Origin: Prochlorococcus sp. AG-347-O22
GTDB taxonomy: Bacteria > Cyanobacteriota > Cyanobacteriia > PCC-6307 > Cyanobiaceae
Assembly: GCA_003278845.1 (NCBI GenBank)
Contig: QCCX01000010.1
Span: 1 to 38,373, forward strand
DNA length: 38,373 nucleotides
Direction of reading: 5' to 3'
This document shows positions 1 through 10,653 of this stretch, piece by piece (the stretch's first letter is position 1; every line of letters begins with the position of its first letter). The notes beneath the pieces were generated by a model that was not told where the DNA came from, did not search any database, and saw only the letters and a list, made by a program, of their open reading frames with translations. The position numbers and the translations under genes were made by a program.

Positions 1-479
1 GAGAATTAATCAAACCAAATACATATGGATATAAGAAAATTTTAGATTATTTTGGAAGTAAAATTATTGATAATAAAAGAAATTCAGAAAGGAAAATAAA
101 CAGAACACTTTTAAGGAACATTATTTTTAAACATTCAGCAAGCAAGGAATGGATTGAAAAACTACTTCACCCCTTAATTAAAGAAAGAATGATAGAAGAA
201 TGCAGTAAATACAGAAATAATCAAACTATAGTATTGGTTATTCCATTATTGTTTGAAGCAAAATTTGAAGATATTTGCACTGAAATATGGTTAGTTAAAT
301 GTCCTAAAGAACTTCAAAAAATCAGACTTATCACAAGAGATAAAATTAGCGAAAAAGAAGCAAATGAATTGATAAATTTTCAATTAAGTTTTGAAGAAAA
401 AAGAAAATTTTCAGATCTTATTTTAGATAATTCGGATGATCAAAATAAATGGATCAATACGATAAAAGAGCTTCTTTAA
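1..479 (+). CDS. coaE: Dephospho-CoA kinase, 5'-truncated by window
   Basis: The reading frame is open from base 3 to the stop at 477-479, so the first in-frame ATG at 189 is internal and the true start lies outside the window. CoaE phosphorylates the ribose 3'-OH of dephospho-CoA, the last step of coenzyme A synthesis, in the cytosol. The visible part is the C-terminal two thirds: a helical stretch ending in HPLIKERMIEE, then a strand VIPLLFEAKFEDI typical of the CoaE core, and a C-terminal segment with RLITRDKISEKEA and ILDNS that matches the usual end of the family. The N-terminal P-loop is missing because of the window edge. It ends 3 bp before the convergent gatB stop. Identification rests on family resemblance of the C-terminal half. 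Confidence 0.85.
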   Translation, partial: ELIKPNTYGYKKILDYFGSKIIDNKRNSERKINRTLLRNIIFKHSASKEWIEKLLHPLIKERMIEECSKYRNNQTIVLVIPLLFEAKFEDICTEIWLVKCPKELQKIRLITRDKISEKEANELINFQLSFEEKRKFSDLILDNSDDQNKWINTIKELL

Positions 480-482
480 GCT

Positions 483-1955
483 TTAGCTATTCAATTTTTC
501 CATAAGAAGTTTATTTGCAAGTTTCGGGTCAGCTTTACCTTTTGTTCTTTTCATAAGTTGACCAACAAAAAAACCAAGTAACTTAGTTTTGCCATTTTTA
601 AATGCTTGAACTTCATTTGGATGTAAATTTATCAATTCATCAATTATTGGTAAAATACTTGAAGAATCAGATATCATTGCCAACCCTTTTTCTTCAACTA
701 ATTGTTTCGGAGAAATATTTTTTTGAATAAGTTCAGGTAAAATTTCTTTTGCAATTTTTCCACTAATTATATTTTTTGAAATCATGCTAATCATTTCAGC
801 AAGATTTTCAGGACTAAGCTTTAATTCACTAAAACTTAGTTTGTTTGATTTTAAATAGCCCACAATATCACTTGTTACCCAATTTGAAGCTAGTTTGGCC
901 TCGGCACCATTTGCTACTGTTTCTTCAAAAAAGTTTGCCATACTTATTTCGTCAGAAATTACCCTTGCATCATATGCAGACAACCCAAATTGACTTACAT
1001 ATTTATTTCTTTTCTTTGCAGGTAATTCTGGTAGTTCTTTAAACCATATTTCTTGTTGGGCTTTTGTTATTTCAATTGGACCTAAGTCAGGATCAGGAAA
1101 ATATCTATAGTCACTGCTACCTTCTTTTAATCTCATACTTTTCGTTAGTTGCTTAGCTTCATCCCATAACCTTGTTTCTTGCAAAATTTTTCCTCCATTT
1201 TCATAAACTTCTATTTGTCTGGCTATTTCATAATCACAAGCCTTTTGAATTGCAGAAAATGAATTCATATTTTTTATTTCGACTTTGGTACCAAAAGGAG
1301 CATTAGGTCCTTTTCTAACTGAAATATTGACATCACAGCGTAATGAACCCTCTTGCATATTTCCGTCTGATACACCTAGATATCTAACTGTTCTTCTAAT
1401 CTCTGAAGCATATTCAGATGCCTCTTTACCTGATCTAATATCTGGCTTACTGACAATCTCGCAAAGCGCTATTCCAGCACGATTGTAATCAACTAAAGAA
1501 TACTTAGAGCCAGCTAATCTATCACTACCTGAATGAACTAGTTTTCCAGCATCTTCCTCCATATGTAGCCTTTCTATACCAATTTTTTTGATATAAGGTT
1601 CTTTGTCCTTTTCAATTATTTCAACCTCTAACCAGCCATTTTCAGCTAGTGGCTCATCAAATTGTGAAATTTGATAATTTTTAGGCAGATCAGGATAAAA
1701 ATATTGTTTTCTATCAAATTTACAATGTTCTGCAACATTTAAATTTAATGCTAACGAAGTTTTTACAGCATACTCAAGAACAGTCTCATTCAAAACTGGA
1801 AGAGTTCCTGGTAACCCACAAACTACAGGATCTATATGCGTATTAGGTGAATCACCGAAAGCTGTTGACGCAGATGTGAATATTTTACTTTTCGTATTAA
1901 GCTGTACATGAGTTTCCAAACCAATCACAGCTTCCCAAGATTCCAAATTGTTCAT
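483..1955 (-). CDS. gatB: Asp-tRNA(Asn)/Glu-tRNA(Gln) amidotransferase subunit B
   Basis: GatB is the tRNA-binding and kinase subunit of the GatCAB complex, which converts Glu-tRNA(Gln) (and Asp-tRNA(Asn)) to the amidated form in organisms lacking a direct glutaminyl-tRNA synthetase. The protein begins WEAVIGLETHVQL and contains the family signatures PDLPKNYQISQ, RCDVNISVR and YRYFPDPDL, followed by a C-terminal YqeY-like helical domain. The open frame extends 19 codons upstream to 2012, but those codons are hydrophobic and unlike the family. The ATG at 1955-1953 gives the expected length of 490 aa and is chosen here. It converges on coaE and is divergent from the ThiO-like gene, whose start is 80 bp away. 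Confidence 0.96.
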   Translation of the reverse strand: MNNLESWEAVIGLETHVQLNTKSKIFTSASTAFGDSPNTHIDPVVCGLPGTLPVLNETVLEYAVKTSLALNLNVAEHCKFDRKQYFYPDLPKNYQISQFDEPLAENGWLEVEIIEKDKEPYIKKIGIERLHMEEDAGKLVHSGSDRLAGSKYSLVDYNRAGIALCEIVSKPDIRSGKEASEYASEIRRTVRYLGVSDGNMQEGSLRCDVNISVRKGPNAPFGTKVEIKNMNSFSAIQKACDYEIARQIEVYENGGKILQETRLWDEAKQLTKSMRLKEGSSDYRYFPDPDLGPIEITKAQQEIWFKELPELPAKKRNKYVSQFGLSAYDARVISDEISMANFFEETVANGAEAKLASNWVTSDIVGYLKSNKLSFSELKLSPENLAEMISMISKNIISGKIAKEILPELIQKNISPKQLVEEKGLAMISDSSSILPIIDELINLHPNEVQAFKNGKTKLLGFFVGQLMKRTKGKADPKLANKLLMEKLNS

Positions 1956-2034
1956 TATCAAAAGTCTCTTTATTAATAATATTGGATATAAAGGAAAAGA
2001 GGACCAAAACACAAATAAAAATATTAATTATTAA

Positions 2035-3144
2035 ATGGCACAAGAAACCAAAAATTCAATATTAATCATTGGCGGTGGACTTTTAGGTTTATCAATTGCT
2101 TATGAATTTTCTAGAAATAACTTCAAAGTTTTAGTTTTAAGCAAAAACAGAAATGAATCAGCTGGATTTGTTGCTGCAGGAATGTTAGCTACTCATGCCG
2201 AAGGGCTCGAAGATGAATTACTAAAATTTGGCCAAGAAAGTCAAAGTCTAATCCCAAAGTGGATAAAAAGTATTGAACAAGATAGTAATATTAAATGCGG
2301 TTTAAAAAAATGTGGCATAGTAGTTCCTTTTAAAAACAAAGAAGAACTTGAAAAGTTTCCCACTTATAAATATGGAAAATATTTAAATCACAAAGATCTT
2401 CAAACAGAAATTGATGGAATGCATTCTATTTGGAAACATGGTTTACTTTTTGAACAAGATGGTCAAATAGATAACCGAAGAAGACTAATGCGCGCTCTAG
2501 AAAGAGCATGCTCCTTGCATGGAGTCGAATTTCAAGAGGGATCAGAAGTAGAGGATTTGACATTCGAAAAAAACAAAATTACAGGGGCAAAAGTTGTATG
2601 TGCCACTGGGGAAATAAAAAAAATTACCTGCGAAAAAGCAATTATATGCAGCGGTGCTTGGAGTAAAAAAATTTTTAATAAGATTCCAGTATTTCCTGTA
2701 AAGGGACAAATGCTATCAATACAAGGTCCAACAAATTTTTTGAAAAGAGTTATTTTTGGTCCAAAAACTTATCTAGTTCCCCGTGATGATGGACTTATTA
2801 TAGTTGGAGCGACAGTTGAAAAAGATTCAAAATTTAATCAGGGTAATACTCCTAATGGAATAAAACAACTGCAAGAAGGCATTCGCTCCTTATTACCAGA
2901 AGCTATTAATTGGCCACAAATGGAACATTGGTGGGGATTTAGACCTTGCACACCAGATTTAAAACCAATAATTGGAAAATCAAAAATTGAAAATCTTTTT
3001 ATAGCTACAGGACATTATAGAAATGGAGTTTTATTTTCTGCAATAACAAGCGATCTTCTTTTGAAAATAGTTCAAAATAAAAATCTCAAAAAAATAGAAA
3101 AAAGCTTTTTAGAAAAATTTAGTTTAGATAGATTTGCGATTTAA
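2035..3144 (+). CDS. thiO: FAD-dependent glycine/D-amino acid oxidase, ThiO-like
   Basis: A 369-aa flavoprotein of the DAO family. The N-terminus carries the Rossmann FAD motif GGGLLG (residues 13-18), and the C-terminal part has the DAO signature WWGFRPCTPDLKPIIG followed by ATGHYRNGVLF, which closes the FAD site. ThiO oxidises glycine to the imine (dehydroglycine) used for the thiazole ring of thiamine. This role fits the presence of thiL at 28750, but the two genes are not linked. Length and motifs fit glycine oxidase, while the substrate cannot be read from sequence and another amine oxidase activity remains possible. The ATG at 2035 lacks a clear Shine-Dalgarno, common in this genome. 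It ends 3 bp before the convergent ndk. Confidence 0.8.
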   Translation: MAQETKNSILIIGGGLLGLSIAYEFSRNNFKVLVLSKNRNESAGFVAAGMLATHAEGLEDELLKFGQESQSLIPKWIKSIEQDSNIKCGLKKCGIVVPFKNKEELEKFPTYKYGKYLNHKDLQTEIDGMHSIWKHGLLFEQDGQIDNRRRLMRALERACSLHGVEFQEGSEVEDLTFEKNKITGAKVVCATGEIKKITCEKAIICSGAWSKKIFNKIPVFPVKGQMLSIQGPTNFLKRVIFGPKTYLVPRDDGLIIVGATVEKDSKFNQGNTPNGIKQLQEGIRSLLPEAINWPQMEHWWGFRPCTPDLKPIIGKSKIENLFIATGHYRNGVLFSAITSDLLLKIVQNKNLKKIEKSFLEKFSLDRFAI

Positions 3145-3147
3145 ATT

Positions 3148-3606
3148 TTAATTTTCAGATCGCCATTTCGAATCAGAAGTTTCCCACTCACATAATTCCT
3201 CTTCGTTAAACCATAGATCAATTTCAAATTTTGCTGTATCTTCTCCATCAGAACCATGAATAATATTCCTCCCAATATCAATAGCTAAATCACCTCTAAT
3301 AGTTCCAGGCTCTGCTTCCAGAGGTTTTGTTGCACCTATTAGCTTTCTAGCACTCAAAATAACTCCTTCTCCTTCCCACACCATTGCTACAACAGGCCCA
3401 CTTGAAATAAAGTTTACTAAATCACCAAAAAAGGGTCTTTCTCTATGTACTCCGTAATGATTTTGAGCAAGTTCTTCTGAAGGAATTAATTGCTTTAATC
3501 CAACCAATTTAAATCCTTTTTTTTCAAATCTGCCAATAATCTCAGCAATATATCCTCTTTGAACTCCATCTGGTTTAATTGCAATAAAGGTTCTCTCTTT
3601 GGTCAT
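3148..3606 (-). CDS. ndk: Nucleoside diphosphate kinase
   Basis: A 152-aa cytosolic enzyme that moves the gamma-phosphate of ATP onto other (d)NDPs through a phosphohistidine. The N-terminal KPDGVQRG motif and the active-site stretch NIIHGSD, with catalytic His117, are both intact, as are the conserved RGD and [10 protein letters not shown] segments. Length is normal for the bacterial family. It is divergent from speA with about 80 to 120 bp between the starts, depending on the speA start chosen. Confidence 0.97.
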   Translation of the reverse strand: MTKERTFIAIKPDGVQRGYIAEIIGRFEKKGFKLVGLKQLIPSEELAQNHYGVHRERPFFGDLVNFISSGPVVAMVWEGEGVILSARKLIGATKPLEAEPGTIRGDLAIDIGRNIIHGSDGEDTAKFEIDLWFNEEELCEWETSDSKWRSEN

Positions 3607-3729
3607 TTAGTTAATAATCACTCTATGTATATTCAACTTTTGGGTGGTAACTTGGCAAGTAATCATTAAAATAAAAGATATTGTTTTGTGTTATTTTCCA
3701 AAAACATTTATCAATTACTAATACATAAA

Positions 3730-5676
3730 TTGACCAATTTTGAGCCGAAAAAATTAAAGAGTATTTGGACTATTGAAGATAGTATTTCGACTTATAACAT
3801 AGACAAATGGGGAGATAAATATTTTTCTATAAATTCCAAAGGAAATATATCAGTAACTAAAGATATAAAATCTGAAAATAAGATTGATCTTTTTAAGCTT
3901 GTCAAAGAACTTAAAAGTAGAGAAATAAATCCTCCATTAATTATAAGATTTAATGATATCTTGAAAGATCGCATAAATGCATTACATGACTCTTTTTTAA
4001 AAGCAATAAAAACCTATAAATATAAGAACATTTATCAAGGCGTTTTTCCTGTCAAATGTAATCAACAGAAAAATGTTCTAGAAAAGATAATAGAGTTTGG
4101 TAGCCAATGGAATTTTGGTTTAGAAGTAGGAAGTAAATCAGAACTATTAATTGGCCTCGCACTTCTTGAAAACCAAAATTCATTATTAATATGTAACGGA
4201 TATAAAGATAAAAAATATATTGAAATTGCTACTTTAGCCAGAAAACTCGGCAAAAATCCAATAATAGTTATTGAACAACGAGATGAGGTAAAAAGAATTA
4301 TTCAAGCAGTTCAAGAACTTAACGCGACTCCATTGATAGGAATAAGAGCAAAGTTATCAAGTAAAAGTAGTGGTAGGTGGGGTAAATCTATTGGAGATAA
4401 TTCTAAATTTGGATTATCAATCCCAGAAATTATGTTGACAATAAAAGAACTAAAAGAAGCAAATCTTATTAACGAAATGAAATTGCTACATTTTCATATA
4501 GGCAGTCAAATAAGTGATATTGCTGTGATCAAAGACGCTTTACAAGAAGCGAGTCAAATATATGTTGAACTATGCAAACTAGGAGCCCCAATGCAATATA
4601 TCGACGTTGGGGGAGGATTAGGAATAGATTTTGATGGAACTAAAACCTCCTCCAACACCTCCACAAATTATTCTCTTCAAAATTATGCTAACGATGTAAT
4701 TGCAACTATTAAGGATTCATGTGAATTAAATAATATCAAGCATCCAATAATAATCTCAGAAAGTGGAAGAGCAATAATTAGTCATTGTTCAGTTTTGATT
4801 TTTAATGTCTTAGGAACAAGCCATGTCAGTTCCAAAATACAAATTTTTGATAAAAAAAATCAACAATTAATAATTTCAAATTTACTTGAAACTTTCTATG
4901 AATTAAAAAAACTCAAAAATGAAAAAATAAATTTATCTCAAATAATTGAATTATGGAATGATGCAAAAAAGTTTAAAGAAGATTGCTTAGTCGCTTTTAG
5001 ATTAGGATTTTTAAGTTTGGCAGAAAGAGCTTATGCCGAAGAACTTACTTGGGCTTGCGCAAAACAAATTTCTAATAACCTGAATAATGATGAAATCAAT
5101 CACCCTGATTTATCTGAAATTACAGAAACTCTTGCATCAACTTATTATGCAAATTTATCTATCTTTAAATCTATTCCCGATAGCTGGGCAATAAATCAGA
5201 TTTTTCCAATAGTACCAATACATAGGCACTTAGAGGAGCCGTTCTGCAAAGGCAACTTTGCAGATTTAACTTGTGATTCAGATGGGAAACTAAATAATTT
5301 TATTGATGATGGAAAAATTAAATCATTACTAAATTTACATAAGCCTGAGAAAGATAAAGATTATCTAATTGGAATTTTTATGACTGGAGCCTATCAAGAA
5401 GCATTAGGAAACTTGCATAATTTATTTGGCAGTACAAACGTTGTCCATATAGACATAAATCAAGATGATTCATATAAGGTCAAAAATATTATTAAAGAGG
5501 ACAGTAAATCTGAAATTTTACAATTATTAGATTACAGTTCAGCTTCTTTGGTTGAATCTATAAGAATTAATACTGAATCAGCAATTGATCAAAAAAAATT
5601 AACTATTGAAGAAGCTAGAAAATTAATGGATCAAATCGAAATTAGTCTCAGAAAAAGTAGTTATTTATCAGAATGA
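3730..5676 (+). CDS. speA: Biosynthetic arginine decarboxylase
   Basis: SpeA is a PLP enzyme of the alanine racemase-fold decarboxylases that converts arginine to agmatine, the entry to putrescine and spermidine. The PLP-binding lysine is in FPVKCNQ (Lys109 counted from the start given here). The family motifs [22 protein letters not shown] and SESGRAI follow in order. The frame opens at a GTG at 3688 (662 aa), but the TTG at 3730, just before TNFEPKKL, gives 648 aa and an N-terminus that looks more like the family, so it is preferred with moderate confidence. The 3' end overlaps the convergent alaS by 16 bp. Confidence 0.93.
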   Translation: MTNFEPKKLKSIWTIEDSISTYNIDKWGDKYFSINSKGNISVTKDIKSENKIDLFKLVKELKSREINPPLIIRFNDILKDRINALHDSFLKAIKTYKYKNIYQGVFPVKCNQQKNVLEKIIEFGSQWNFGLEVGSKSELLIGLALLENQNSLLICNGYKDKKYIEIATLARKLGKNPIIVIEQRDEVKRIIQAVQELNATPLIGIRAKLSSKSSGRWGKSIGDNSKFGLSIPEIMLTIKELKEANLINEMKLLHFHIGSQISDIAVIKDALQEASQIYVELCKLGAPMQYIDVGGGLGIDFDGTKTSSNTSTNYSLQNYANDVIATIKDSCELNNIKHPIIISESGRAIISHCSVLIFNVLGTSHVSSKIQIFDKKNQQLIISNLLETFYELKKLKNEKINLSQIIELWNDAKKFKEDCLVAFRLGFLSLAERAYAEELTWACAKQISNNLNNDEINHPDLSEITETLASTYYANLSIFKSIPDSWAINQIFPIVPIHRHLEEPFCKGNFADLTCDSDGKLNNFIDDGKIKSLLNLHKPEKDKDYLIGIFMTGAYQEALGNLHNLFGSTNVVHIDINQDDSYKVKNIIKEDSKSEILQLLDYSSASLVESIRINTESAIDQKKLTIEEARKLMDQIEISLRKSSYLSE

Positions 5677-8321
5677 CTATCTAATATTTTTTGTAAATTA
5701 TTTTTAGCATAATCTAGAGCATCACTTAACCTATCAATATTTTTAGCACCTGCTTGAGCAAAGTTAGGCTTTCCTCCTCCACCTCCCGAACAAATTCTTG
5801 CAATCTCGTTAATTAATTTACCTGCATGCAATCCTATTTTTACTGCATCATCACCTAAAGAAACTACAAATAACAACTTTCTATTTTCTGGATTTGGTAT
5901 TCCCCCAAGAATCACTATTGCTTTATTTCCCAAATGAGAAGTTAAATTAAGTGCTGCAGATTGCAAAGAATTCCCATCTAAGCCATCAATCTGATTTACT
6001 AAAATTGAAAAAGAATTTACTATTTCTGCGGATGATTTTATAGAAGAGTATTTAAAATATGCAATTTCATCTTTCATTTTTTGTATCTCTTTATTCCTAT
6101 TAATTAGCTCTGCTTGCAAATTATTAACCCTTTGAAAAAGTTGATTAGGATTTGCTTTTAATAAATCACTTAGTTGATTTACTAAAGCATTTCTATCACT
6201 GAAATATTCTAATGCTGATTGGCCTGATAATGCTTCTATTCTTCTGACTCCAGCTGAGATTCCTTCCTCACCAATTATTTTGAAAGAACCTAATTCGGAT
6301 GTAGTTTTAACATGTGTGCCACCACAAAGTTCCATTGAAACTCCTGGTACATTAACAACGCGCACTTCATCATCATATTTTTCTCCAAACATGGCGACTG
6401 CACCTTTTTCAAGAGCCTCACTCTTTGGCATATTTTTTATTTCTAGGGCATGATTTTCCATAATCCAAGAGTTAACTAAAGTCTCAATCTTAGAAATTTG
6501 ATCTTTAGAAATAGGATTAGAGGAATTAAAGTCAAATCGTAATTTATTAAAGGCTACTAATGAACCTTTTTGTCCAACACTTTCATTAATAACTGATTTA
6601 AGTGCAGATTGTAGTAAATGAGTAGCTGTATGATTTGCAGCAGCCTTAGCTCTGTTAGAGGAGCTAACATTAGTCTTAACTTTTTGTCCAATAGTTAATA
6701 TTCCTTTTTTGATCGTTCCATAATGTAAAAAAACATTTTTCTTTCTCATAACATTATCAACCAAGACCTCTACATCTTTAGAAAATATCGTTCCAATATC
6801 ACCAACTTGCCCGCCAGATTCTCCATAAAAAGTTGTTTGATCAAGAACAATTAAAACTTTCTGACCTTCACTTGCTTGCTCAACTAATGTTGAATCCAAG
6901 AATATACCCTTTATTTCAGCTTCCGAAATGAGTGACTCATAACCATTAAAAACAGTTTTATTAAAAAGATCTATTTCTCGCTCTAATGATCCCTCTAATG
7001 TCAAATCAATATTAGTTGAAGCAGCTTTAGCTCTCTCTTTTTGTGCATTCATTGCTTCTTCAAAACCCTTTACATCTACACTGATACTATTTTCTTCAGC
7101 AATTTCTACAGTAAGTTCTAGAGGAAACCCATAAGTATCATAAAGTTCAAAAGCTTTAAAACCAGAAATTAATTTCTGCCCTGAAGAAATTAACTCATCT
7201 AACAATTTCTCTCCTCTTTCAAGAGTTTCCCTAAATCTTATTTCTTCAATTTTTATCTCATTCAAAATTAAATCATAATTATTTTTTAAATCAGGATAAT
7301 TATTTTGCATTAAATTGATCCCGACAGTAGCAATATGGGGTAAAAACTCATTTGTTACGCCTAATAATCTCCCATGTCTGACCATCCTTCTAATAAGCCT
7401 TCTCAATATATATCCCCTGCCGAGATTACTTGCTGCTACTCCATCAGAAATTAAATGAATAACTGCTCTTGTATGATCAGCAATGATTTTTAAAGAAATT
7501 TTGTTTTTATCATCTGAAGAAAAATAATCAATATTGGCAAACTCACAAATTTTTTGAATAATAGGAAAAATTAAATCTGTCTCATAATTATTTTGCTTTT
7601 TTTGTAGTATTTGAGCCATCCTTTCAAGACCCATTCCTGTATCAATATTTTTAAATTTTAAATCTGTCAATTTTCCATTAAGATCACGATTATATTGCAT
7701 AAAAACAAGATTATAAAATTCAATAAAACGATCTCCATCGTCTAAATCAATATTCTGCAGACCCTTTTCAGGATAAAAATCATAATAAAGTTCTGAACAA
7801 GGTCCACATGGACCTGTTTTGCCAGATGACCAAAAATTATCTTCCTCCCCCAGTTTCACTATCCTATCTGGATGAATACCAATTTCATCTCTCCAAATTT
7901 TTGCAGACTCTTCGTCTTCGCGAAAAACGCTCACAATTATATTTTCAACAGAAAGTTGATAAACATTAGTAACTAATTCCCAAGCCCATTGAATAGCCTC
8001 TCGTTTAAAATAATCTCCAAAAGAGAAATTACCAAGCATTTCAAAAAAAGTGTGGTGTCTAGCTGTAACTCCAACGTTTTCTATATCGTTTGTTCTGATA
8101 CACTTTTGGCTAGATGTAGCCCTTTTTGATGGTCTTTCTTTTAAACCTAAAAAAACCGGTTTAAAAGGAAGCATTCCAGCAATTGTGAGCATAACAGTAG
8201 GGTCATCTGGAATCAACGATGCACTTGGAATGATTTTATGTAATTTTTCACTGTAAAATTTTAAAAAAGCATTTCTTATCTCATCTCCAGTAACTATTTT
8301 TTTAATTAGTTGAGATGTCAT
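5661..8321 (-). CDS. alaS: Alanyl-tRNA synthetase
   Basis: Full-length 886-aa class II aminoacyl-tRNA synthetase charging tRNA(Ala). The N-terminal catalytic domain contains the class II motif with [18 protein letters not shown]. The editing domain has HTATH (His564, His568) and CGGTH (Cys666, His670), the zinc-binding residues that clear Ser/Gly mischarged tRNA. The C-terminal DHHA1 domain ends in the glycine-rich [14 protein letters not shown]. All functional sites are present. The 3' end overlaps speA by 16 bp in the convergent direction, and the start is 119 bp from the divergent flv3, sharing an intergenic region with inverted repeats. Confidence 0.98.
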   Translation of the reverse strand: MTSQLIKKIVTGDEIRNAFLKFYSEKLHKIIPSASLIPDDPTVMLTIAGMLPFKPVFLGLKERPSKRATSSQKCIRTNDIENVGVTARHHTFFEMLGNFSFGDYFKREAIQWAWELVTNVYQLSVENIIVSVFREDEESAKIWRDEIGIHPDRIVKLGEEDNFWSSGKTGPCGPCSELYYDFYPEKGLQNIDLDDGDRFIEFYNLVFMQYNRDLNGKLTDLKFKNIDTGMGLERMAQILQKKQNNYETDLIFPIIQKICEFANIDYFSSDDKNKISLKIIADHTRAVIHLISDGVAASNLGRGYILRRLIRRMVRHGRLLGVTNEFLPHIATVGINLMQNNYPDLKNNYDLILNEIKIEEIRFRETLERGEKLLDELISSGQKLISGFKAFELYDTYGFPLELTVEIAEENSISVDVKGFEEAMNAQKERAKAASTNIDLTLEGSLEREIDLFNKTVFNGYESLISEAEIKGIFLDSTLVEQASEGQKVLIVLDQTTFYGESGGQVGDIGTIFSKDVEVLVDNVMRKKNVFLHYGTIKKGILTIGQKVKTNVSSSNRAKAAANHTATHLLQSALKSVINESVGQKGSLVAFNKLRFDFNSSNPISKDQISKIETLVNSWIMENHALEIKNMPKSEALEKGAVAMFGEKYDDEVRVVNVPGVSMELCGGTHVKTTSELGSFKIIGEEGISAGVRRIEALSGQSALEYFSDRNALVNQLSDLLKANPNQLFQRVNNLQAELINRNKEIQKMKDEIAYFKYSSIKSSAEIVNSFSILVNQIDGLDGNSLQSAALNLTSHLGNKAIVILGGIPNPENRKLLFVVSLGDDAVKIGLHAGKLINEIARICSGGGGGKPNFAQAGAKNIDRLSDALDYAKNNLQKILDSHSDK

Positions 8322-8388
8322 TTATCCAGAATAAGAAGATTAAAAATTAAAGAAAAGCGTAATTTCGGTTATTTCGCAAAAATAATCA

Positions 8389-8431
8389 CGCGGATTTATA
8401 TTCTACATAACTAAAGTTATTTTATACCGCG
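8389..8431. promoter_or_regulatory. Nested inverted repeats upstream of flv3
   Basis: An outer pair CGCGG (8389-8393) and CCGCG (8427-8431) encloses a perfect 14-bp palindrome with 6-bp arms ATAACT (8407-8412) and AGTTAT (8415-8420) around AA. The outer arm ends 9 bp before the flv3 ATG. It lies in the alaS/flv3 divergent promoter region, so it could be an operator for either gene or fold as a hairpin in the flv3 leader. No regulator can be named from the sequence. Confidence 0.4.
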
Positions 8432-8440
8432 ATTTGTCCT

Positions 8441-10216
8441 ATGTTAGCCTCTGCCCAGACAAGTAATTCTAAATTGGCACAAATAAATAATAAGTTGACA
8501 GTTCAATCTCAAAAATTCGCTGATGATTCTTGTGCCATAAGATCTCTGGATTGGGATCGTAGTAGATTTGATATTGAATTTGGCTTAAGAAATGGCACTA
8601 CTTACAATAGTTTTATTATTAAAGGCGAAAAACTAGCAATAATTGATACTAGTCACGCAAAATTCGAAGAATTATGGTTTGAAGAATTACTAAAAGAGGT
8701 AAATCCGCAAGAAGTGGATTATCTAATCACAAGCCATACAGAACCTGATCATTCTGGTTTAATAGGTAATCTTCTAGAATTAAACAAAAATATCACAGTA
8801 GTAGGATCAAAGCTAGCCCTTAAGTTTATTGAAGACCAAATACATGTTCCCTTTAAGCGACTAGAAGTTAAAAGTGGAGAGTTTTTAAATCTCGGAACTA
8901 ATCCTAATAGCGGTTTAGAACATAATATTGAATTTATAAGCGCACCAAATTTGCATTGGCCCGATACAATTTTTTCTTATGACCACAGCACTCATGTTCT
9001 CTACACATGCGATGCATTTGGACTCCATTATTGTTCTGATGAATTTTATGACACTGATCAAAAAGAAATATATGATGATTTTCGTTTTTATTACGATTGC
9101 CTAATGGGACCAAACGCTAGAAGCGTTCTACAGGCAATTAAAAGAATAGATAAGCTACCTGAATTAAAAACAATAGCCGTAGGTCATGGGCCTTTGCTTC
9201 ATAATCAAGTTAATTTTTGGAAAGGAAAATATCAAGAATGGAGTAGCAATAAAAGCAAAGGTAATGATTTTGTATCAGTTTGCTATATCAGCGACTATGG
9301 TTATTGTGATCGACTAAGTCAAGCGATATCTCATGGAATAAGCAAAGCAGATGCACAGGTTCAATTAATTGATTTAAGATCTTCTGACCCCCAAGAATTA
9401 ACAAGTTTAATTTCAGAATCAAAAGCAGTAGTTATACCCACATGGCCAGTAGATTCAGATAATGAATTAAAAGAATCTCTTGGTACTTTATTTGCAGCAC
9501 TAAAATCAAAACAATTTACAGCTGTCTATGATGCATTTGGTGGTAATGATGAACCAATAGATTCTTTAGCAAATAAATTAAGAGAACTTGGTCAAAAAGA
9601 AGCTTTCTCTCCGTTAAGAGTTAAAAACATTCCAGATCCCATTGTTTATCAACAATTCGAAGAAGCTGGAACTGACTTGGGTCAATTGATAAATAAAAAG
9701 AAGAATATTGCCTCTATGAAGAGCCTTGATTCAAATTTAGATAAAGCGTTAGGTAGATTAAGTGGAGGATTATATGTAGTCACAGCGAGCCAAGGGGAAG
9801 GTTCGACGTTTAGACAAAGTGCAATGGTCGCAAGTTGGGTTAGTCAAGCAAGCTTTTCTCCACCAGGTATTACAGTTGCAGTAGCAAAAGATAGAGCTAT
9901 TGAATCATATATGCAAGTTGGGAAAGGTTTTGTTGTTAATATTTTGAGAGAAGATAACTATCAAAAAATGTTCAGACATTTTTTAAAAAGATTTGCTCCT
10001 GGAGCTGATAGATTTGCAGATGTAGATGTAATTAGCAACATCGCGGAAGGTGGACCAGTTCTCTCAGATTCACTCGCCTTTTTAGATTGCAAAGTTAGTT
10101 CCAGACTAGAGACTCCAGACCATTGGATAATTTACGGAGTTGTTGAAAATGGTAATGTTTCTGACTTATCATGTAAGACGGCAGTTCATCATAGAAAAGT
10201 TGCTAATCACTATTGA
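8441..10216 (+). CDS. flv3: Flavodiiron protein Flv3 (diflavin flavoprotein)
   Basis: A 591-aa, three-domain cyanobacterial flavodiiron protein: metallo-beta-lactamase-like diiron domain (about 30-270), flavodoxin-like FMN domain (about 275-420) and C-terminal flavin reductase domain (about 430-591). In cyanobacteria Flv3 works with Flv1 to reduce O2 to water with photosystem I electrons, protecting under fluctuating light. All canonical iron ligands are visible: His99, Glu101 and Asp103 in SHTEPDH, then His172, Asp191 and His249. This complete set marks it as Flv3 rather than Flv1. It is followed by a 643-bp spacer with a small ORF and then flv1. The start is the ATG at 8441. Confidence 0.94.
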   Translation: MLASAQTSNSKLAQINNKLTVQSQKFADDSCAIRSLDWDRSRFDIEFGLRNGTTYNSFIIKGEKLAIIDTSHAKFEELWFEELLKEVNPQEVDYLITSHTEPDHSGLIGNLLELNKNITVVGSKLALKFIEDQIHVPFKRLEVKSGEFLNLGTNPNSGLEHNIEFISAPNLHWPDTIFSYDHSTHVLYTCDAFGLHYCSDEFYDTDQKEIYDDFRFYYDCLMGPNARSVLQAIKRIDKLPELKTIAVGHGPLLHNQVNFWKGKYQEWSSNKSKGNDFVSVCYISDYGYCDRLSQAISHGISKADAQVQLIDLRSSDPQELTSLISESKAVVIPTWPVDSDNELKESLGTLFAALKSKQFTAVYDAFGGNDEPIDSLANKLRELGQKEAFSPLRVKNIPDPIVYQQFEEAGTDLGQLINKKKNIASMKSLDSNLDKALGRLSGGLYVVTASQGEGSTFRQSAMVASWVSQASFSPPGITVAVAKDRAIESYMQVGKGFVVNILREDNYQKMFRHFLKRFAPGADRFADVDVISNIAEGGPVLSDSLAFLDCKVSSRLETPDHWIIYGVVENGNVSDLSCKTAVHHRKVANHY

Positions 10217-10292
10217 TAAGACTTTTCAAATAGAGTTTTGAGACCAATCGATATCACTAAATTCAAATAGCAAATATATTTTTTAAATTTAT

Positions 10293-10316
10293 AAGAGGGC
10301 ATTTATTTGCCCTCTT
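10293..10316 (+). terminator. 9-bp hairpin downstream of flv3
   Basis: AAGAGGGCA (10293-10301) pairs with TGCCCTCTT (10308-10316) around a 6-nt loop. The stem is GC-rich for this genome and sits 77 bp after the flv3 stop, so it probably ends the flv3 transcript or protects its 3' end. There is no T-tract directly after it, so intrinsic termination is not certain. Confidence 0.6.
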
Positions 10317-10490
10317 CAAGTCGTATGCACCTCGCTGTCCACAAAGTCGATGAAGTGCTTTTGAATCCTGAATTATTTCTACTCCTTCTGAATGGAAAAT
10401 GATAGTCGTGACAACCACAAAGCACTATTACTCGGGTAAAAATACCCTATGAATTTCAAGTAAAAAGGAGGACAATATAGATATAAATAC

Positions 10491-10496
10491 AGGAGG
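10491..10496 (+). promoter_or_regulatory. Strong Shine-Dalgarno AGGAGG before small ORF
   Basis: A perfect AGGAGG lies 4 bp before the ATG at 10501. Most genes in this window have weak or no such site, so this is one of the better arguments that the 50-codon ORF is translated. Confidence 0.7.
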
Positions 10497-10500
10497 TCTT

Positions 10501-10653
10501 ATGGAACTCATTACTCCTTTCACTATTCTCAATCAAAACTTTCATGAAATAGATTTGATTAGAGACGCAATGAAGAATAGAAAACTAGCAAAAGAAAGAT
10601 TGCATGACGATTATAGGAATAGGAAAATGTATAAATATCATCAATTTGCTTAG
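10501..10653 (+). CDS. Small protein, 50 aa, unknown function
   Basis: An ATG frame of 50 codons ending in TAG. The protein begins MELITPFTILNQNFHEIDL and continues with a basic helical segment rich in Arg and Lys (RDAMKNRKLAKERL) and a Tyr/His-rich tail, with no signal peptide or membrane segment. It is not recognised. Support for coding comes from the perfect AGGAGG with good spacing, ordinary codon choice for this genome, and its position in an otherwise gene-free spacer between flv3 and flv1. That position suggests, but does not show, a link to oxygen photoreduction or light stress. Confidence 0.65.
   Translation: MELITPFTILNQNFHEIDLIRDAMKNRKLAKERLHDDYRNRKMYKYHQFA

Larger units (their letters stand above)
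10217..10500. other. flv3 to small-ORF intergenic stretch
   Basis: No convincing gene. It holds the 9-bp hairpin at 10293-10316 and a second perfect hairpin at 10434-10447 with arms GGGTA and TACCC around AAAA. A 25-codon ATG frame at 10325-10402 has no Shine-Dalgarno and is not called. Two purine-rich GGAGG elements occur at its end, the second of which serves the small ORF at 10501. Confidence 0.5.

Noticed and set aside
845..1042. Antisense frames inside gatB, alaS, aminotransferase, efp, gap2, dnaJ and others
   Set aside because: They lie wholly within well-supported genes, have low-complexity or random composition and no motifs.
1956..2012. N-terminal extension of gatB to 2012
   Set aside because: The 19 extra residues are hydrophobic and outside the family; the ATG at 1955 gives the normal N-terminus.
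10325..10402. 25-codon plus-strand frame beginning MHLAVHKVDEVLLN
   Set aside because: No Shine-Dalgarno, very short, and it begins directly after the flv3 hairpin. It may be part of an RNA, but coding is not supported.
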